This document shows, in pieces, positions 24,701-36,263 of a DNA stretch of 64,000 nt. Position 1 is the stretch's first letter. Each line of letters opens with the position of its first letter. The position numbers were made by a program, and so were the translations under genes. The stretch comes from Pontederia crassipes (lineage: Eukaryota > Streptophyta > Magnoliopsida > Commelinales > Pontederiaceae), in the NCBI GenBank assembly GCA_030549335.1, contig CM060195.1:47932991-47996990 (forward strand). The letters are read 5' to 3'. Below the pieces are notes generated by a model. It was not told the origin of the DNA and did no database searches. It saw only the letters and a list, made by a program, of their open reading frames with translations.

Positions 24701-25171
24701 CGATGCAACAGCTGATCCTGGTTATGTCTACCACTGCCATGTAAGTGACTCCATCTTCACATTTTTTTTACCAGCTAATTAGTTAGCAGCTATCATATCA
24801 CAGTAACTTAGTTAGCAGATACAATTAAGTTAGATGATTAGATTTAAAGTGAGGTCATAATTTGATAGGTTCAGGGCATTAGCAATTCAGCATTCTCTAT
24901 TTAAAATTATCAATGTAGTAAGTTTATCATTTCACGATCATGATCCAATCAACTAATCAAATAGTAATTCTTAATATCATGAGTCTGGATAGGAAAAAAA
25001 GTAAATATAAAATATTAGTAAGTAGCTCATTAGTAGATCTTATGTTAAGCATTTCTCAAATGTAACGTTAGTAATTAGTCAAAAGACTAATTGAAAATGT
25101 AACTTTTTGGGGTGCAGATTTTGGATCATGAGGACAATGCAATGATTCGACCCTTGATACTGACGAATTAA
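21737..25171 (+). CDS. LPR1: Multicopper oxidase gene A, LPR1/LPR2-like (four coding exons)
   Basis: Exons: 21737-21994, 23199-24101, 24186-24740 and 25118-25171, all joined at GT-AG sites in phase 0, giving 589 aa (Arabidopsis LPR1 is of similar length). Residues 1-30 form a signal-like hydrophobic segment. The core begins K-F-H-R-D-L-P-A-T. Copper motifs are complete: H-L-H-G, W-Y-H-D-H-A, H-P-L-H-L-H, and [12 protein letters not shown] formed across the last intron. By family it is a secreted or cell-wall ferroxidase of the LPR group, which limits root growth under low phosphate through iron oxidation. The 84-nt third-intron candidate (24102-24185) has no stop and keeps frame, so its retention would add 28 residues. 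Intron 1 is 1204 bp. Paralog of gene B (41371-43421). Family assignment is firm; which LPR it matches is not. Confidence 0.9.
21995..23198 (+). other. Intron 1 of oxidase gene A
   Basis: Begins GTAAGA and ends TCATGCAG. It is 1204 bp and AT-rich with no recognisable gene, against 182 bp for the equivalent intron of gene B. The last 318 bp happen to be open in the exon-2 frame, which creates a spurious upstream start at 22881. Confidence 0.85.
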
Positions 25172-25346
25172 GACGAGAAGAAGAATACAAGCCGTCTTTG
25201 CCAGCAAAATGCCGGACCAGAAATTTAGGGTATTTAATTTGATAAGTCAATTACCAACAAGTGTAGTTATACTTTACATTCTTTGTTATTCTTGCTGTAT
25301 TACTTCTATTTAAGAACAGAGGGCTAAAAGTGTACTCATTTCTTGG

Positions 25347-25353
25347 AATAAAA
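25347..25353 (+). terminator. Poly(A) signal of gene A
   Basis: AATAAAA lies about 175 bp after the stop codon, followed by a TTGTTGTGTGTTGG-type GT-rich stretch as expected for plant 3' ends. Confidence 0.5.
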
Positions 25354-25359
25354 ATATAT

Positions 25360-26470
25360 TGTTGTGTGTTGGGCGCTTGACAAGTACTGTTCAAGCTTTA
25401 GAGCCATGTTATATAATATGGCGTCATTCCATACTTACTAACATGTGGAAGATACAACATAGCAAACGGATCAGAGTCAGGGTCCTCAGGGACCTTATGC
25501 AAGAACTATTTTCCAATGTATCACTGATAAAGAATATCTCCTATCAATTAGATATAGACAGTAGAAATTACTAAATCACACGAGAGTTGATTCATATTTT
25601 AGAAATATATGAGACAAAAATCATATAAGCCACATCTATTTAATAGATTAAAATGAGTATATTGTAATTATTTTCATCATTTCATGGATTCACTTCAAAG
25701 GTGGGTGTTCTTTACTCACAAAGAATTCTTGTTCTAAAATAATCATAAATGGACTTAATAAGCCAAATTAATACTCGATCAAATTACACGAATCCCTTCT
25801 ATTAATAATCCTGATTCTTGACATAATTAAATATGATCAAGAAATTTATTTATAACACTAACTAACCTCCTAAGATGATGCGAAAAATGGTGATGGCAAT
25901 TATATTCGAAATTGTTAATTGAATTTAGTACTTAATAACTTCCAGCACTTATACGGGTTTTTTTAACATGTTGGGGTTAATTATTTTCTTCCTGCTTGAA
26001 GTTAAGGTCTTATATGACACGGGAAATTTTCTAGATTTGTGCTTGAAAATAGTTAAATATCATTTCCTCTACTGAAAAAGAAAAAAATCAATCATATTTC
26101 TTTTAAAAAAAGTATTCTATCTAGAGAGTATAAATTAATTGGATTAACCTTCTGACAAAGCACTAATGAATTTGGTGTGGTGCAGATCTTCGATTAACCA
26201 ATAAAGTTTGGCATTTGATTGTTTTTTTAATAAACGATCCTCGGGGGAAATAACTCACACATGGAAAAGAACTTTTTTTTAATGGAAAAGCATAAAATTA
26301 ACTTAGAAACTGATTGACATGCATCAATTGGGTGAGATCGTTAGGTGGATCATCAACCCACAAAAAATCGCTTAGTGTGGTATGAGCTCTTTTGGCCAAA
26401 AATCGTCAGCCAAGTTATGGACTCTGCCGATTACAGTAGAAACAAAAATGTTGAAGTTTTAGATTAAGAA
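25360..26470. other. AT-rich intergenic DNA after gene A
   Basis: No gene seen. It contains the left copy of the dispersed repeat described at 26110-26290. Confidence 0.5.
26110..26290 (+). repeat. Left copy of a ~190-bp direct repeat
   Basis: This stretch (AGTATTCTATCTAGAGAGTA, then CAAAGCACTAATGAATTTGG and AACCAATAAAGTTTGGCATT) recurs with small changes at 30590-30780 in the same orientation. The pair brackets LINE-C, CACTA-2 and an unassigned block. Confidence 0.75.
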
Positions 26471-26554
26471 TAAGATGTAACTGATGAGAGTCCTGATTCG
26501 TCAGGGACAAAAACTATGGTTCTTCAAAATTATGATGAGAACATTATAGCCTGA

Positions 26555-26794
26555 TCAAAGTTGAATGCATTTGTGGTTCCATTCCAGAAACCACATTAAG
26601 ACCCGCTTCAACGACCATGCCTCAACCTTCAGAGCAGAGAAAAAAATGCCTGTGCCTGCAAAAATCATATGACCGCGAGAATTAAATAGTATGTAGCCTA
26701 CACCTCCCCTTTCCCCTGGCATCGTAAAGAAACCATCAGTGTTCATAATGAACATTGGGGAAGATGAAAACTCCCGCCGTCCAGGAGGACTCAT
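26555..26794 (-). pseudogene. LINE-C RNase H remnant
   Basis: An 80-codon frame with N-T-D-G-F-F, G-E-R-G-G-V-G-Y and A-L-K-V-E-A-W-S, the start of an RNase H domain. The catalytic aspartate of N-T-D-G and the glutamate of V-E-A-W are kept, but the domain is incomplete. A G-rich run (26796-26811) directly upstream matches the poly-C run of LINE-D at the same place. Confidence 0.75.
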
Positions 26795-27087
26795 TGGGGG
26801 GAGGGGGGGGGTCTCTTAGAAATATGGTAAACATCATAGCTATTGAAGTACACTAGGATCCTCTCCCAAATGACATTGATAGAAAGTTTGAGAGAGACAA
26901 AGTGAATAACATTCCTGTATTTCCAAATGTTCCACAAAGTAAGAGCAATGAGAGAGAGAAGATTAGTTTTGGACTGTGAAGTGAGATGATCACCTTCATC
27001 CAGCCAAGAGCCAAAGGTCTAGGACTAGAAGTGAAGGAAAGTATAGAACGTATGGTGTTGTAGAAGAAGCCAAATCTAGAGGCAATA

Positions 27088-28225
27088 CACTATAAGAAAA
27101 TTGTCATTTTCCGACGGGCAATTTTCGACGTTTTGAAATCCATCACAATTTACGACGGTTCCATTTCCGTCGGATTTTCCGACGGTTACAACCGTCGGAA
27201 ATGGAAATAATAGATTATGTAATTTATTATATTATTATTTTATTTTTCGACGGTTAGGAACGTCGATATTTCCATCGGATACCCATCTGTCGTAATTTGC
27301 GACGGATTTTCCGACGGTTACGACCGTCGGAAATAAAAAAATAAATTATGTAATTTATTATATTATTATCAAATTTTTTGACGATTAGGAACGTCGATAT
27401 TTCTGACGGATATCCATCCGTCGCAAAATCCGCTGCAATTTCCAACGGTCATAGGTAAATGTATAATAATATCGTATGAAGAGTATTTTATTAATATAAC
27501 TAGCGACGATTTCGGGTTCAAACCGTCGGTAATTTTAAAAATAATTAATATTTACGTTTCCGATGGCCGGAGCTATCGGTAATTAAAATTTCGTTATCCC
27601 ACTTTTTTTTTCTTTTTCCTGCTTTCTCTCATCTTTTAATACCTCTATTATAATTCCTCCTCTCCTCTCTCTCTCTCCCTCTCTCCCTCTCCCGGTCGGC
27701 GAGCCTCTGCCGAACGTCAAGCGTCGACCGCCGACGATCCTCTCCCGCCGGCGTCTCTCTCTCTTCGCCGACGTCTCTCTCTATCTTTCTCTCTCTTTCT
27801 CTTTCTCTCTCTTTCTCTCCGGCCGCTGGCGGCCGGATTCGGCCCCCAGCAGCCAGATCGGTCGTGGTCATTTGGATCCGGCCGCTAATTTTTTTATTTT
27901 TAAAAAATTCTTTACGACGGTTCTGACCGTCGAAAGATCGATGGTTGCGACGATCGAAAGTTTTGACAGTTGAGAATCATCGGACTTTTCCGGCGGTTAT
28001 AACCGTTTGAAAGTTTCGACGACTGAAATCGTCGGAATGTTCCGACGGTCCAAACTGTCGCAATTACCAATGGTTTTTTTTAAATCATCGTAAATCGATT
28101 TGCGACGAGCGTTTTTTCGACGGATTGATTCCGTCTGAAAAACTATCGATAATTGTGTTATCGACGGTTTTTGAGCTGATTACTGATGGTTTTGACCGTC
28201 GGTAATCAGTATTTTTTTTGTAGTG
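27088..28225. mobile_element. CACTA-2: non-autonomous CACTA derivative nested in LINE-C
   Basis: Starts CACTATAAGAAAATTG and ends TTTTTTTTGTAGTG, flanked by ATA on both sides (27085-27087 and 28226-28228). The ends carry the same CGACGG/CCGTCG repeats as CACTA-1. The middle (27600-27890) is a CT-rich microsatellite followed by a G+C-rich stretch, with no transposase. At 1138 bp it is an internally deleted family member. LINE-C sequence resumes on both sides, so it jumped in after the LINE. Confidence 0.92.
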
Positions 28226-28228
28226 ATA

Positions 28229-29430
28229 GTGGCAATTGAAAAATAAATGAGTAACGATTTTTCTCTGCCATAGAGAGAGCATAGCGGGGAGATAGAGTTG
28301 TCAAAGGAGCTTATCATGGATTTAGTAGGCAGTTTGCCAAGGAGGAGTTTCCAGAGATGTCCACAATCTTCTCAATCTCCTACTTTGATCAGTGCCATGA
28401 CTCAGAATCGATCCTTCAATATATTTGTATACTGACCTAACGTGAGGAATGCCATAAAGGTCAGGCTTCCAGATCCCGTCACAAGGACATGCAGGCAAAT
28501 AAATGGATAAAATATTAATAATTAGCTCTAGAGAAAAAAAGAAGATGCAGAGTTTGAAGATTTCATACACCAGAGAACATTAAATTAGATACCATCATGT
28601 GCTGTGAATTAAAGTCGATTGCAATGTAAGTCAGTTTCCAAGCTAGGGGATACTAAAGTGCGATCAAAGTACCAATTAGCGGATGTTCCATTACCTATAA
28701 ACTCCCTAAAACCAATTCTAATTTTAGCTAAGGAGTTAAGCATGATTTTCCATGACTAGGCTACACTTGCCTCGGAATTGGAGCAGAATCAAGGGTGAAG
28801 GAGCCCGTACTTATTCAGGCATAATTGAACCTAGAGGTCCTGAGTCCCATTCAGGGCAGCGAGTATCTTCTTAGCCATAAGGAAGGTTTTGAGGCTATTG
28901 AGGTTTTTGATGCCAAGTCCATCAGAGGATTTGGGCATTCTAATTGTGTCACAGTTTATGAGGTGTAAACATTTTTTCCTACCATCTTGAAACCAAAGGA
29001 AAATTTTGGTTTGTCTATCTATTGAATCAATGAGATTGTTTGATATGTGAATGGAACCCATCAGATAAATAGGGATCAAATGGACGACAGAACGAATTAA
29101 GGTGATCTTACCAGCTTGGGATAGAGATATGTCTTTCCAACTAGTAAGTCTTTTTGAGAATTTTTGCATCAAGGTTTGTTGATTCTTATGGAAACTCCTA
29201 AATAATTTAAGTGAAAAGAGCTAGAATTCATGCCAAGGACTTGAAGTATTTTGTATTTCCTATTGTGATTAAACTTTGGTGGGAAGTATGTTTCAGATTT
29301 GGATGTGTTGATTTTTTTTTGTTTGTGAGTTGGTAATAAGTTTGAAATATGTTCCTGAGGATTTTACAGTTCTTCAGAGTTGCAGCCATGAAGATTAGGA
29401 TATCATCTGCAAAAAGCAATTAACTGGTTG
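28229..29430 (-). pseudogene. LINE-C reverse transcriptase remnant
   Basis: Frames 29419-29228 (F-A-D-D-I-L-I-F-M-A) and 29172-28831 (R-L-T-S-W-K-D, then S-Q-A-G-K-I-T-L-I-R and I-F-L-W) are the last RT motifs and thumb of an L1-type ORF2. Frame 28570-28322 is the following region. Upstream RT motifs are missing, so the copy is 5'-truncated. Confidence 0.75.
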
Positions 29431-30585
29431 AAAAGTGATTAGTTCAATTTTTATACATTCTAGGATCATATACTATCGGTCGGTCGAGGGAGGTTTGATT
29501 GTTCATTATCACATGAGTCAATTTTTGGAACTTTGGTCGCGAGTTTCAGTCGACTGAACTGGACCGATTGTCCGTTATGAATAGTGTCGTCTTCTTCCTT
29601 AGTCGCGGGATTTCCCTGTCGAGTGTCTGAAGTCCTTCCTACGAGATAATCCAGGTTGGTTGCTTGAAAAGTTTTCGGACGATCAACTGGTTATTGCCGC
29701 CATTAATAAGTCTTGGCATTTTTCAATTAGGTCGTTCGAAAGGATTTCAGACTTTCGTTCTGGTCTCTATCGGTCGATCGATCGAGTTTCGATCATCCGG
29801 TAGAATTGTCGCTATACCGAATTGAATCAAACGTTCAAAATGGTTTTGATCAACTGCTCTAGTTCGACAAAGTCGCAAGTCATTACAAAATCCTTACATT
29901 TTCAATCAGTTTTGCAATCAAACATAGATCTAACACTACTTACCATTGTACTTAATGCATAGCATGATTCAGGGGTGGAACCTAGCATACTTTTTATCAA
30001 ATTTGTATCATCTATCATCATGTACAAATGTGAGAACATACCCATTCAATTCATATTCTGTTCATGCTTGAAAAGAAGTTTTCTTTACAAAATCGTATCT
30101 TGAGTTTCCATGCCATTACTTATCAGATAAAAACATATCGAACCGCTATTTATATGGGACCTAATTAACTCATTCGATCATTCATCACATAAATCATATC
30201 ATATTGGCATGCATACCATTCGGCGAACACTATGAATCAGCTATAATTGGATGTGTAACATCATAGATGTTATAAGGCATGATTCCCATCCCAACTAGCA
30301 TGGATTCTTTCCCTGAACAAGTCCTTAAAACATGCAACAATTCGACCGGAAACGATCCCATTACCTAGATCCCAAAAACACACCTCTTGATCTACGATTT
30401 TTGGTTCGTCGGTTCATTGCTTCGTAGGTGCGAGTCCTCAGCTCCTGTCCCCGTCATCTCCGACAGTGTCGTCCTCTTGTCTCCCGGCAGTGACCGATAG
30501 TAGGTGCACGAATGAGAGGAAACGAAGAAGAAAAAGAAGTAAATGACGAAGGGAGGAAGGGAGGAAGAAAATCTCAATCATGTTT
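29431..30585. other. Unassigned block of mixed composition
   Basis: About 1.1 kb less AT-rich than its neighbours, with many GTCGA, CGATCG and TCGGTCGA words. The frame at 30577-30392 starts with a hydrophobic stretch but has no recognisable domain. It may be part of an LTR or another transposon; I cannot identify it. Confidence 0.4.
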
Positions 30586-30589
30586 GGTG

Positions 30590-30785
30590 AAGTATTATTC
30601 TATCTAGGGAGTATAAATTTGCCTTGTGACAAGCACTAATGAGTTTTGGTGAGGTGCATATCTTCAATCAACCAATAAATTTTGGCATTTGAAACTTACG
30701 ATAATTTTTTTTTTAATTTGTGAATTTTAATGAACGTCCCTCCGGGAAAAAGAACTCAAATATGAAAAAACAGCTTAATCTCCTC
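30590..30785 (+). repeat. Right copy of the ~190-bp direct repeat
   Basis: Matches 26110-26290 in order and orientation (ATTCTATCTAGGGAGTATAA; GACAAGCACTAATGAGTTTT; CAACCAATAAATTTTGGCAT; a shared CCTCCGGG-like site). Confidence 0.75.
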
Positions 30786-30789
30786 ATTT

Positions 30790-31828
30790 TTTTAATTGAA
30801 TTGAAAAATGGAATGACTCAAATGTGAGTTATTCAAGACATTTTTTTGTTTTAAGATGCACACATTAATTAGTTGGCCGGTCTCCATTTCATCTTTGTGC
30901 TGTCCACTTAATATGCCAATCATAAAAGATATTCATGTTAAATTCAAAGCCACTAAAGATGGTCCGACGTCAACCTCAAGTAAAGAATCCAAATTGAGGA
31001 GATGAGCAATTGGCCTGTTTGCCATTTTGACACCACAATCTAGGTGTTATAGTATATATATTATCTACTAACTTACATGCTTAATTGACATCCAACTTGT
31101 TGCATTCATCGTAATTTCCATTATTATGTATATCTTAATTATTGTAAGATAGATTCTTAAAGTGATAAGTCATAATTGGCCTTCGCGTTCACTCAATTTA
31201 TTATTTTCTTAAATAGTTTACTTAAGGTTCTCATAGTTAGCACTTCATTCTTTTTTCTACTAATTGAATAATTACATTCATTGTCCTAACTTGCAATCTT
31301 CGCATCACGGATTGCAAAAGAGTAAAAAACTCTTGGTCCTGAATAAATTGCGGAGATAAAATGTCGAATTGCCCCCAAAATTTGGAGAATTTTGTCGCTC
31401 TTAATAAAAACAAGTGCTTGTTCCATGAAAAATAAGGGCACGTGATATAAATTTGGCCTTGCCAATGATATAAGCATGTCAATAATTCCTTCTTAACCTA
31501 AACTCTTGTTTCTAAAGACTAAGTGACTAACAAGAGAGTTTGTCTCGTATCGAAGAAAACGAATAATATAATTTATCTTTCACCAAAAATATATCGTTCA
31601 TGGAAAAAAAATCAATAGAGTTTGTCTTTTTTTTCCTGATCCAAATTAATTTGTCTGTTCTTTTATGCTTGAGAAATGTATAAGGGCCCCAACATCCCTC
31701 AAATTCCTTCCCGGTTTGAATCAGCTTGAGACAAAGAGATTTCTCCCTTGACAACCTACTCCCCTTAATAGACAATAGACCAAGGAAGAAAAAATGCATA
31801 ATGTACCAAAGTTCTGATTATATAAGAT
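30790..31828. other. AT-rich intergenic DNA
   Basis: No convincing gene. Short open frames at 31237-31799 show no domain. Confidence 0.5.
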
Positions 31829-31942
31829 GTTACGAAGAGAGAGAGGGGTCACATGAAACACAGAAGAACGTGAAGAGGAAAAACGACGGTGGCTCTTTGT
31901 TATGGAATAATGATGATTACAAGGATGAGTCTCTGTCTAGAC
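31829..31942 (-). repeat. Copia 3' LTR remnant
   Basis: TGTTACGAAGAGAGAGAG onward matches the first ~115 bases of the 5' LTR region at 39387. Similarity stops after CTCTGTCTAGACC, and the promoter half is replaced by unrelated sequence. The LTR pair is therefore unequal, from deletion or rearrangement. Confidence 0.75.
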
Positions 31943-32059
31943 CTGATCAGCGAGATCCTCGTAGGGAAATTCTGCTGAAGCGCCTGACTATGTAGAGGGA
32001 CTAACTGAGTTCAGATTCAAGACATTATTAATAAATCTATACCTTGACTTGAATCATCT

Positions 32060-32863
32060 TCAGAGCACAAAGTACCACGCCACCGCTAATCCCACCTTGG
32101 AGCTATTATCAAGTGTTAATGTTAAGCAAGTCCAAGCAGTGCTGAAACTTATCATGAGGAACAGTTTGGTGAACATATCAGCTGGATTATCTTCAGTGTC
32201 AATCTTCTTCACCTTAATCATCTTCTCAGTGCGGATGAAGTGATATTTGACATCAATATGTTTGGTTCTTTCATGATGTACTTGATCCTTGGCTAAACAT
32301 ATTGCACTCAGACTGTCACAGTGCACTATAGCCTGCTCCTGATGTAATCCGAGATCTCCAACCAAGCATTTTAACCAGATGTCTTCCTTGACAGCTTCTG
32401 TCAGTGCCATATATTCAGCCTCTGTGGTGGACAGTGTAACTGATGGCTGAAGTGTGACCTTCCAACTAATAACTGAACTGCCCAAAGTGAAGACATAATA
32501 TGTCATAGATCATCTTCCATCAACATCTCCAGCATAGTCTGAATCTGAGTACCATGCAACCAAACACTCTTTATCACTTCTATAGATAAGGCCAATATCA
32601 GATGTTCCTCTCAGATACCGAAAGATTCGCTTCACTGCTTGCCAGTGCTCTTTTCCTGAATCGCTCATAAACCTGCTGATAACACTGACTACATGAGCAA
32701 TGTCCGATCTTGTGCAAACAATGGCATACATCAGACTTCCAACTGCACTAGCATATAGAACTCGAGACATGTACTCCTTCTCTGCTTCTGATTTTGGTGC
32801 GAAGGCAACAGAAAGATGAACATTTGCAGCTGATGGAGTATTCAAAGGCTTCGCTCTAGACAT
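32060..32863 (-). pseudogene. Copia RNase H and C-terminus
   Basis: Frame 32863-32510 reads S-L-M-Y-A-I-V-C-T-R-S-D-I-A and Y-S-D-S-D-Y-A-G-D-V-D-G-R. After one stop it continues at 32506-32060 with [21 protein letters not shown] and A-D-M-F-T-K. These are the hallmark copia RNase H motifs. A single stop near 32508 separates the two halves. Confidence 0.85.
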
Positions 32864-32882
32864 TCCAAACCTGGATAAAATC

Positions 32883-33926
32883 TTCTCAATATAATTTTTC
32901 TGAGATAAGATCCTGTGTGCGATCCCTTAGAATTTTCATCCCCAAAATCTTCTGTGCTGCACCAAGATCCTTCATGTCGAATTCTGCACTGAGGAGCTTC
33001 TTCAGATTCTGAATGTCTGTCATGTATCTGGCAGCAATAAGCATATCATCAACATACAAGAGCAGATAGATGGTGGAGCCGTCCTTCATCTTCTTGTGAT
33101 ATACACAGCAATCATAGGGACTTCGACTGAATTCCTTACTGATCATGAAGCTATCAAACCTCTTGTACCATTATCTTGGAGACTGTTTTAAGCCATACAG
33201 AGATTTATTCAGACTGCAAATTCGATTCTCTTTTCTTGGAATGGAGAATTCCTCTGGTTGGCTCATAAGAATGTATTCTTCAAGTTCTCATGGAGGAAAG
33301 TAGTCTTCACATCTAGTTGTTCGAGCTCTAGATTCTGATGTGCTACAAAAGCAAGTAGCACCCTGATAGAAGTATGTCTGACAACATGTGAGAATATCTC
33401 ATTGTAGTCAACACCTTCTTTCTGACTATAACCTTTAGCAACTAGTCGTGCTTTGTATCTTGTACCTTCAACTCCTAAAATTCCAACTTTCTTCTTGAAG
33501 ATCCACTTATAGCCAACAACCTTTCTGCCTTTAGGCAGCTTGACCAGCTCCCATGTCTGATTTTTGTGAAGAGATTTCATATCCTCACCCATAGCAGTGA
33601 TCAACTATTCAGATTTGGCACATATGATGGCATCCCTATAAGAGGACGGCTCCAAGGACTCCACATCTTCAGCTACCTATAGTGCATAAGCAACCAATGT
33701 CCTCGAAATCATATCATTTAAGAGGACCCACTTTTCTGTGGGGATGTCTAGCAGCAATTGACTCCTCTTCAGGTTGCTCATCAGATTCTTCATCTTCTGA
33801 TTCTGCTTCTTGATGTGATCCTTCAGCATCATCCTCAGTTGGAGTGATTTCAACCTCCACCTGTTTACTAGCACTCTCTTCAGCCTCCACCTTCAACTGA
33901 AGCATTGATGCTTCATTAAAAGTCAC
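32883..33926 (-). pseudogene. Copia reverse transcriptase (broken)
   Basis: Frame 33604-33263 starts the RT (W-E-L-V-K-L-P-K-G-R-K, then Y-K-W-I-F-K-K-K and A-R-L-V-A-K-G). Frame 33146-32886 carries the catalytic Y-V-D-D-M-L-I-A. The join between them (33262-33147) is in another frame. The Ser/Glu-rich segment 33926-33677 is the variable linker between integrase and RT. Confidence 0.85.
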
Positions 33927-33962
33927 GCTTCTGCTGTGGATGACTTTGTGTTCTGAAGGAGA

Positions 33963-35222
33963 TTAGATTCTGTAGCCCTTCACTCCTGCACCATATCTCA
34001 TGAACACTCCCTCTTTGGCTCTTGACTCCAACTTTCCTTCACTGACGTGATAGTATGCTGGACAATAAAAAATTTTCAGACTAGTATAATCAGCAGGATT
34101 TCCTGACCATACCTTAGTTGGAGTCTTGAGATCAATTGCAGTCGCTGAACTTCGATTCACCAAGTAGCAAGCTGTGTTAACAGCTTCAGCCCAGAATGTC
34201 CTATTAAGGCCAGCGTTAGAGAGCATGCACCTTGACCTCTCCAGAAGTGTCCTGTTCATTCGTTCTGCAACTCCATTCTGCTGTGGAGTATCCCTGACTG
34301 TGTGATGCTTGGCAATGCCTTCATCTTTGCAGAATTGGTCGAATTCAGTAGAACAGAACTCCAAACCATTGTCAGTGCGAAGACACTTCACTTTCTTCGA
34401 CGTCTGATTTTCCACCAGAACATTCCACTGCTTGAAGGCCTTGAAAGACTCACTCTTGTGTTTCATCATGAATACCCAAGTCATTCTCGAGTAGTCATCA
34501 ATCACAGATAGGAAGTACCTCGCACCTCCTAATAATGGAACACGAGAGGGACCCCAACAATCAGCATGGATGTAGTCAAGTGTCGCCTTCGTCATGTGCA
34601 CTGCTTTGCCAAATTGAAACCTTCATTGTTTGCCAAACACACAGTGCTTGCAGAAGTTGATTTCAAATATCTTTTTATCTCCCAGAAGACCTCGTTTGCT
34701 GATAATATTCATCTCGTTCTGACTCATATGCACAAGCCGCATGTGCCACAGCCTGGACCTTTCTGATTCGGATGAACTAGCCACTGCAGCAACACCAGAG
34801 ACTGTCTTGCCTTGCAATATATACAAGGACTTTTGTCTGACTCCCTTCAGAACCGCAGCATTACCTTTCATGACCGTGAGGATGCCTCCAGCAGCATTGA
34901 TCTGACACCCTTTAGAGTCGAGGACTCCAAGTGATATCAAATTCTTCTTCAGTTGCGGAACATGGCGAACATCTATCAACGTCCACACAAGATTGTCATG
35001 AGTCCTGATCTGCACAGAGCCGATTCCAACTAACTGACAGGCTACATTATTGCCCATAATGACGTTTCCACCATCAATCTTCTGGTAAGTTGAGAACCAC
35101 TCTTTATTCGGAGTCATATGATAAGAACACCCCGAATCCAGAACCCAACTATCCTTCAGACATCCTTGATTAGAAGCAGTCAGAACCAAATCATCTTCGA
35201 AATTCCCTGTTTCATGAGTCAC
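33963..35222 (-). pseudogene. Copia protease and integrase (broken)
   Basis: Frame 35222-34623 holds the protease W-V-L-D-S-G-C-S-Y-H-M (catalytic D-S-G) and the gag-pre-integrase H-M-R-L-V-H-M-S. Frame 34601-33963 is the integrase core with D-Y-I-H-A-D-C-W-G-P, R-T-D-N-G-L-E-F and P-Q-Q-N-G-V-A-E-R-M-N-R-T (the D-D-E residues are kept). A stop between the two frames (34602-34622), just before the HHCC zinc finger would be completed, breaks the polyprotein. Confidence 0.85.
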
Positions 35223-36252
35223 TGATCACTATATGATTTTAACCCATTTTAGATGCAATTCATACATATCAAGTCCCACTTTTGCCTATTTTTGGGACAA
35301 TTATACTTGGAATGCAAACATTGTGATAACTAGTTGATATTCCTCATTTCATACTTAATTCCATGTGCATAGAGGTTCTGAAATGCCAAAATTCATTAAT
35401 ATTTAAATTCTATGCCAAGTTATCATTTTGAGGACAAGTTATCATTCCTAAGTGTCAAGTTATCATTATTTTGAATGAACTTATTTTCAATGGTTTTCTT
35501 GCCCTAAATCCATCATTACCATGTATAAATCATATTTGGATAGTCACATCTCAACTTGTGCAAAGTTTTAAGTCCATTTGAACAAGTTATCATTTTTCAA
35601 GTGCCAAGTTATCGTTAAAGGGCAATTCTATCATTTTGACATGCAAAACCATTAATTCTGCACAAGGACCTTAAGCAATCATCTTGTTATTGTTCTAACT
35701 CATTGCTGGTCAAATTTCATCACATTTGGATAACCACAACTCAAGTTATCACAAGTTATCGTTTTTAAGTCATATAAGTTATCGTTTTTGGGCACACACA
35801 AGTTATCACTTCTTAGAAATCTCATTCATATTTGATTTCTGAATGCACTCACTTGTTACTCTAGTCCATTTGATGCTTCTAATGCTTTGAATCACTTGCA
35901 TTTGGATAATTTCCATGATTTATGACAAGTTATCATTCCGGGCCCCTTAATTCATTAATTTTGATACAAGTTTTCATTTCTGCACAACACCTAATACCAT
36001 TTGATATCTGAGCTAACAACTATCATTATCCTAATCCTTATTTGTCAAAACACCATTCAAGGGCTTTGATGCTTACTGTTTGAGGATTTGTAGCAGGGAG
36101 AAAGGTGGCAAAAAAGTGGAAAAAGTAGGGGGGACCATCTACTTTTTCCTGCACAAAAAAGAATCTGCAGCTGGAATTTCAGAGGGGTGGACAGGTGGCT
36201 GCAATCAGGAGGATTAGAACATTTAGATGCTGATCAAAGGGTGGAAAGGAGT

Positions 36253-36263
36253 GATATATAAGC
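36253..36263 (+). promoter_or_regulatory. TATA box in the solo LTR
   Basis: GATATATAAGC lies about 1 kb into the insertion, followed by a G-rich leader and a G-A-rich stretch. It marks the likely U3/R border of the LTR and so its plus orientation. Confidence 0.45.

Larger units (their letters stand above)
26470..29430 (-). mobile_element. LINE-C: 5'-truncated L1-type LINE, split by CACTA-2
   Basis: From right to left on the minus strand it shows the RT catalytic motif F-A-D-D-I-L-I (about 29419), the RT thumb (29172-28831; L-S-Q-A-G-K-I-T-L-I-R), the zinc-binding region (28570-28229 and then 27087-26820) and RNase H (26794-26555; N-T-D-G-F-F...G-G-V-G-Y). CACTA-2 interrupts it at 27088-28225. 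Endonuclease and ORF1 are absent. The outer ends are approximate. Confidence 0.8.

Noticed and set aside
27629..27871. Arg/Glu-rich small protein
   Set aside because: Reads a CT-rich microsatellite inside CACTA-2.
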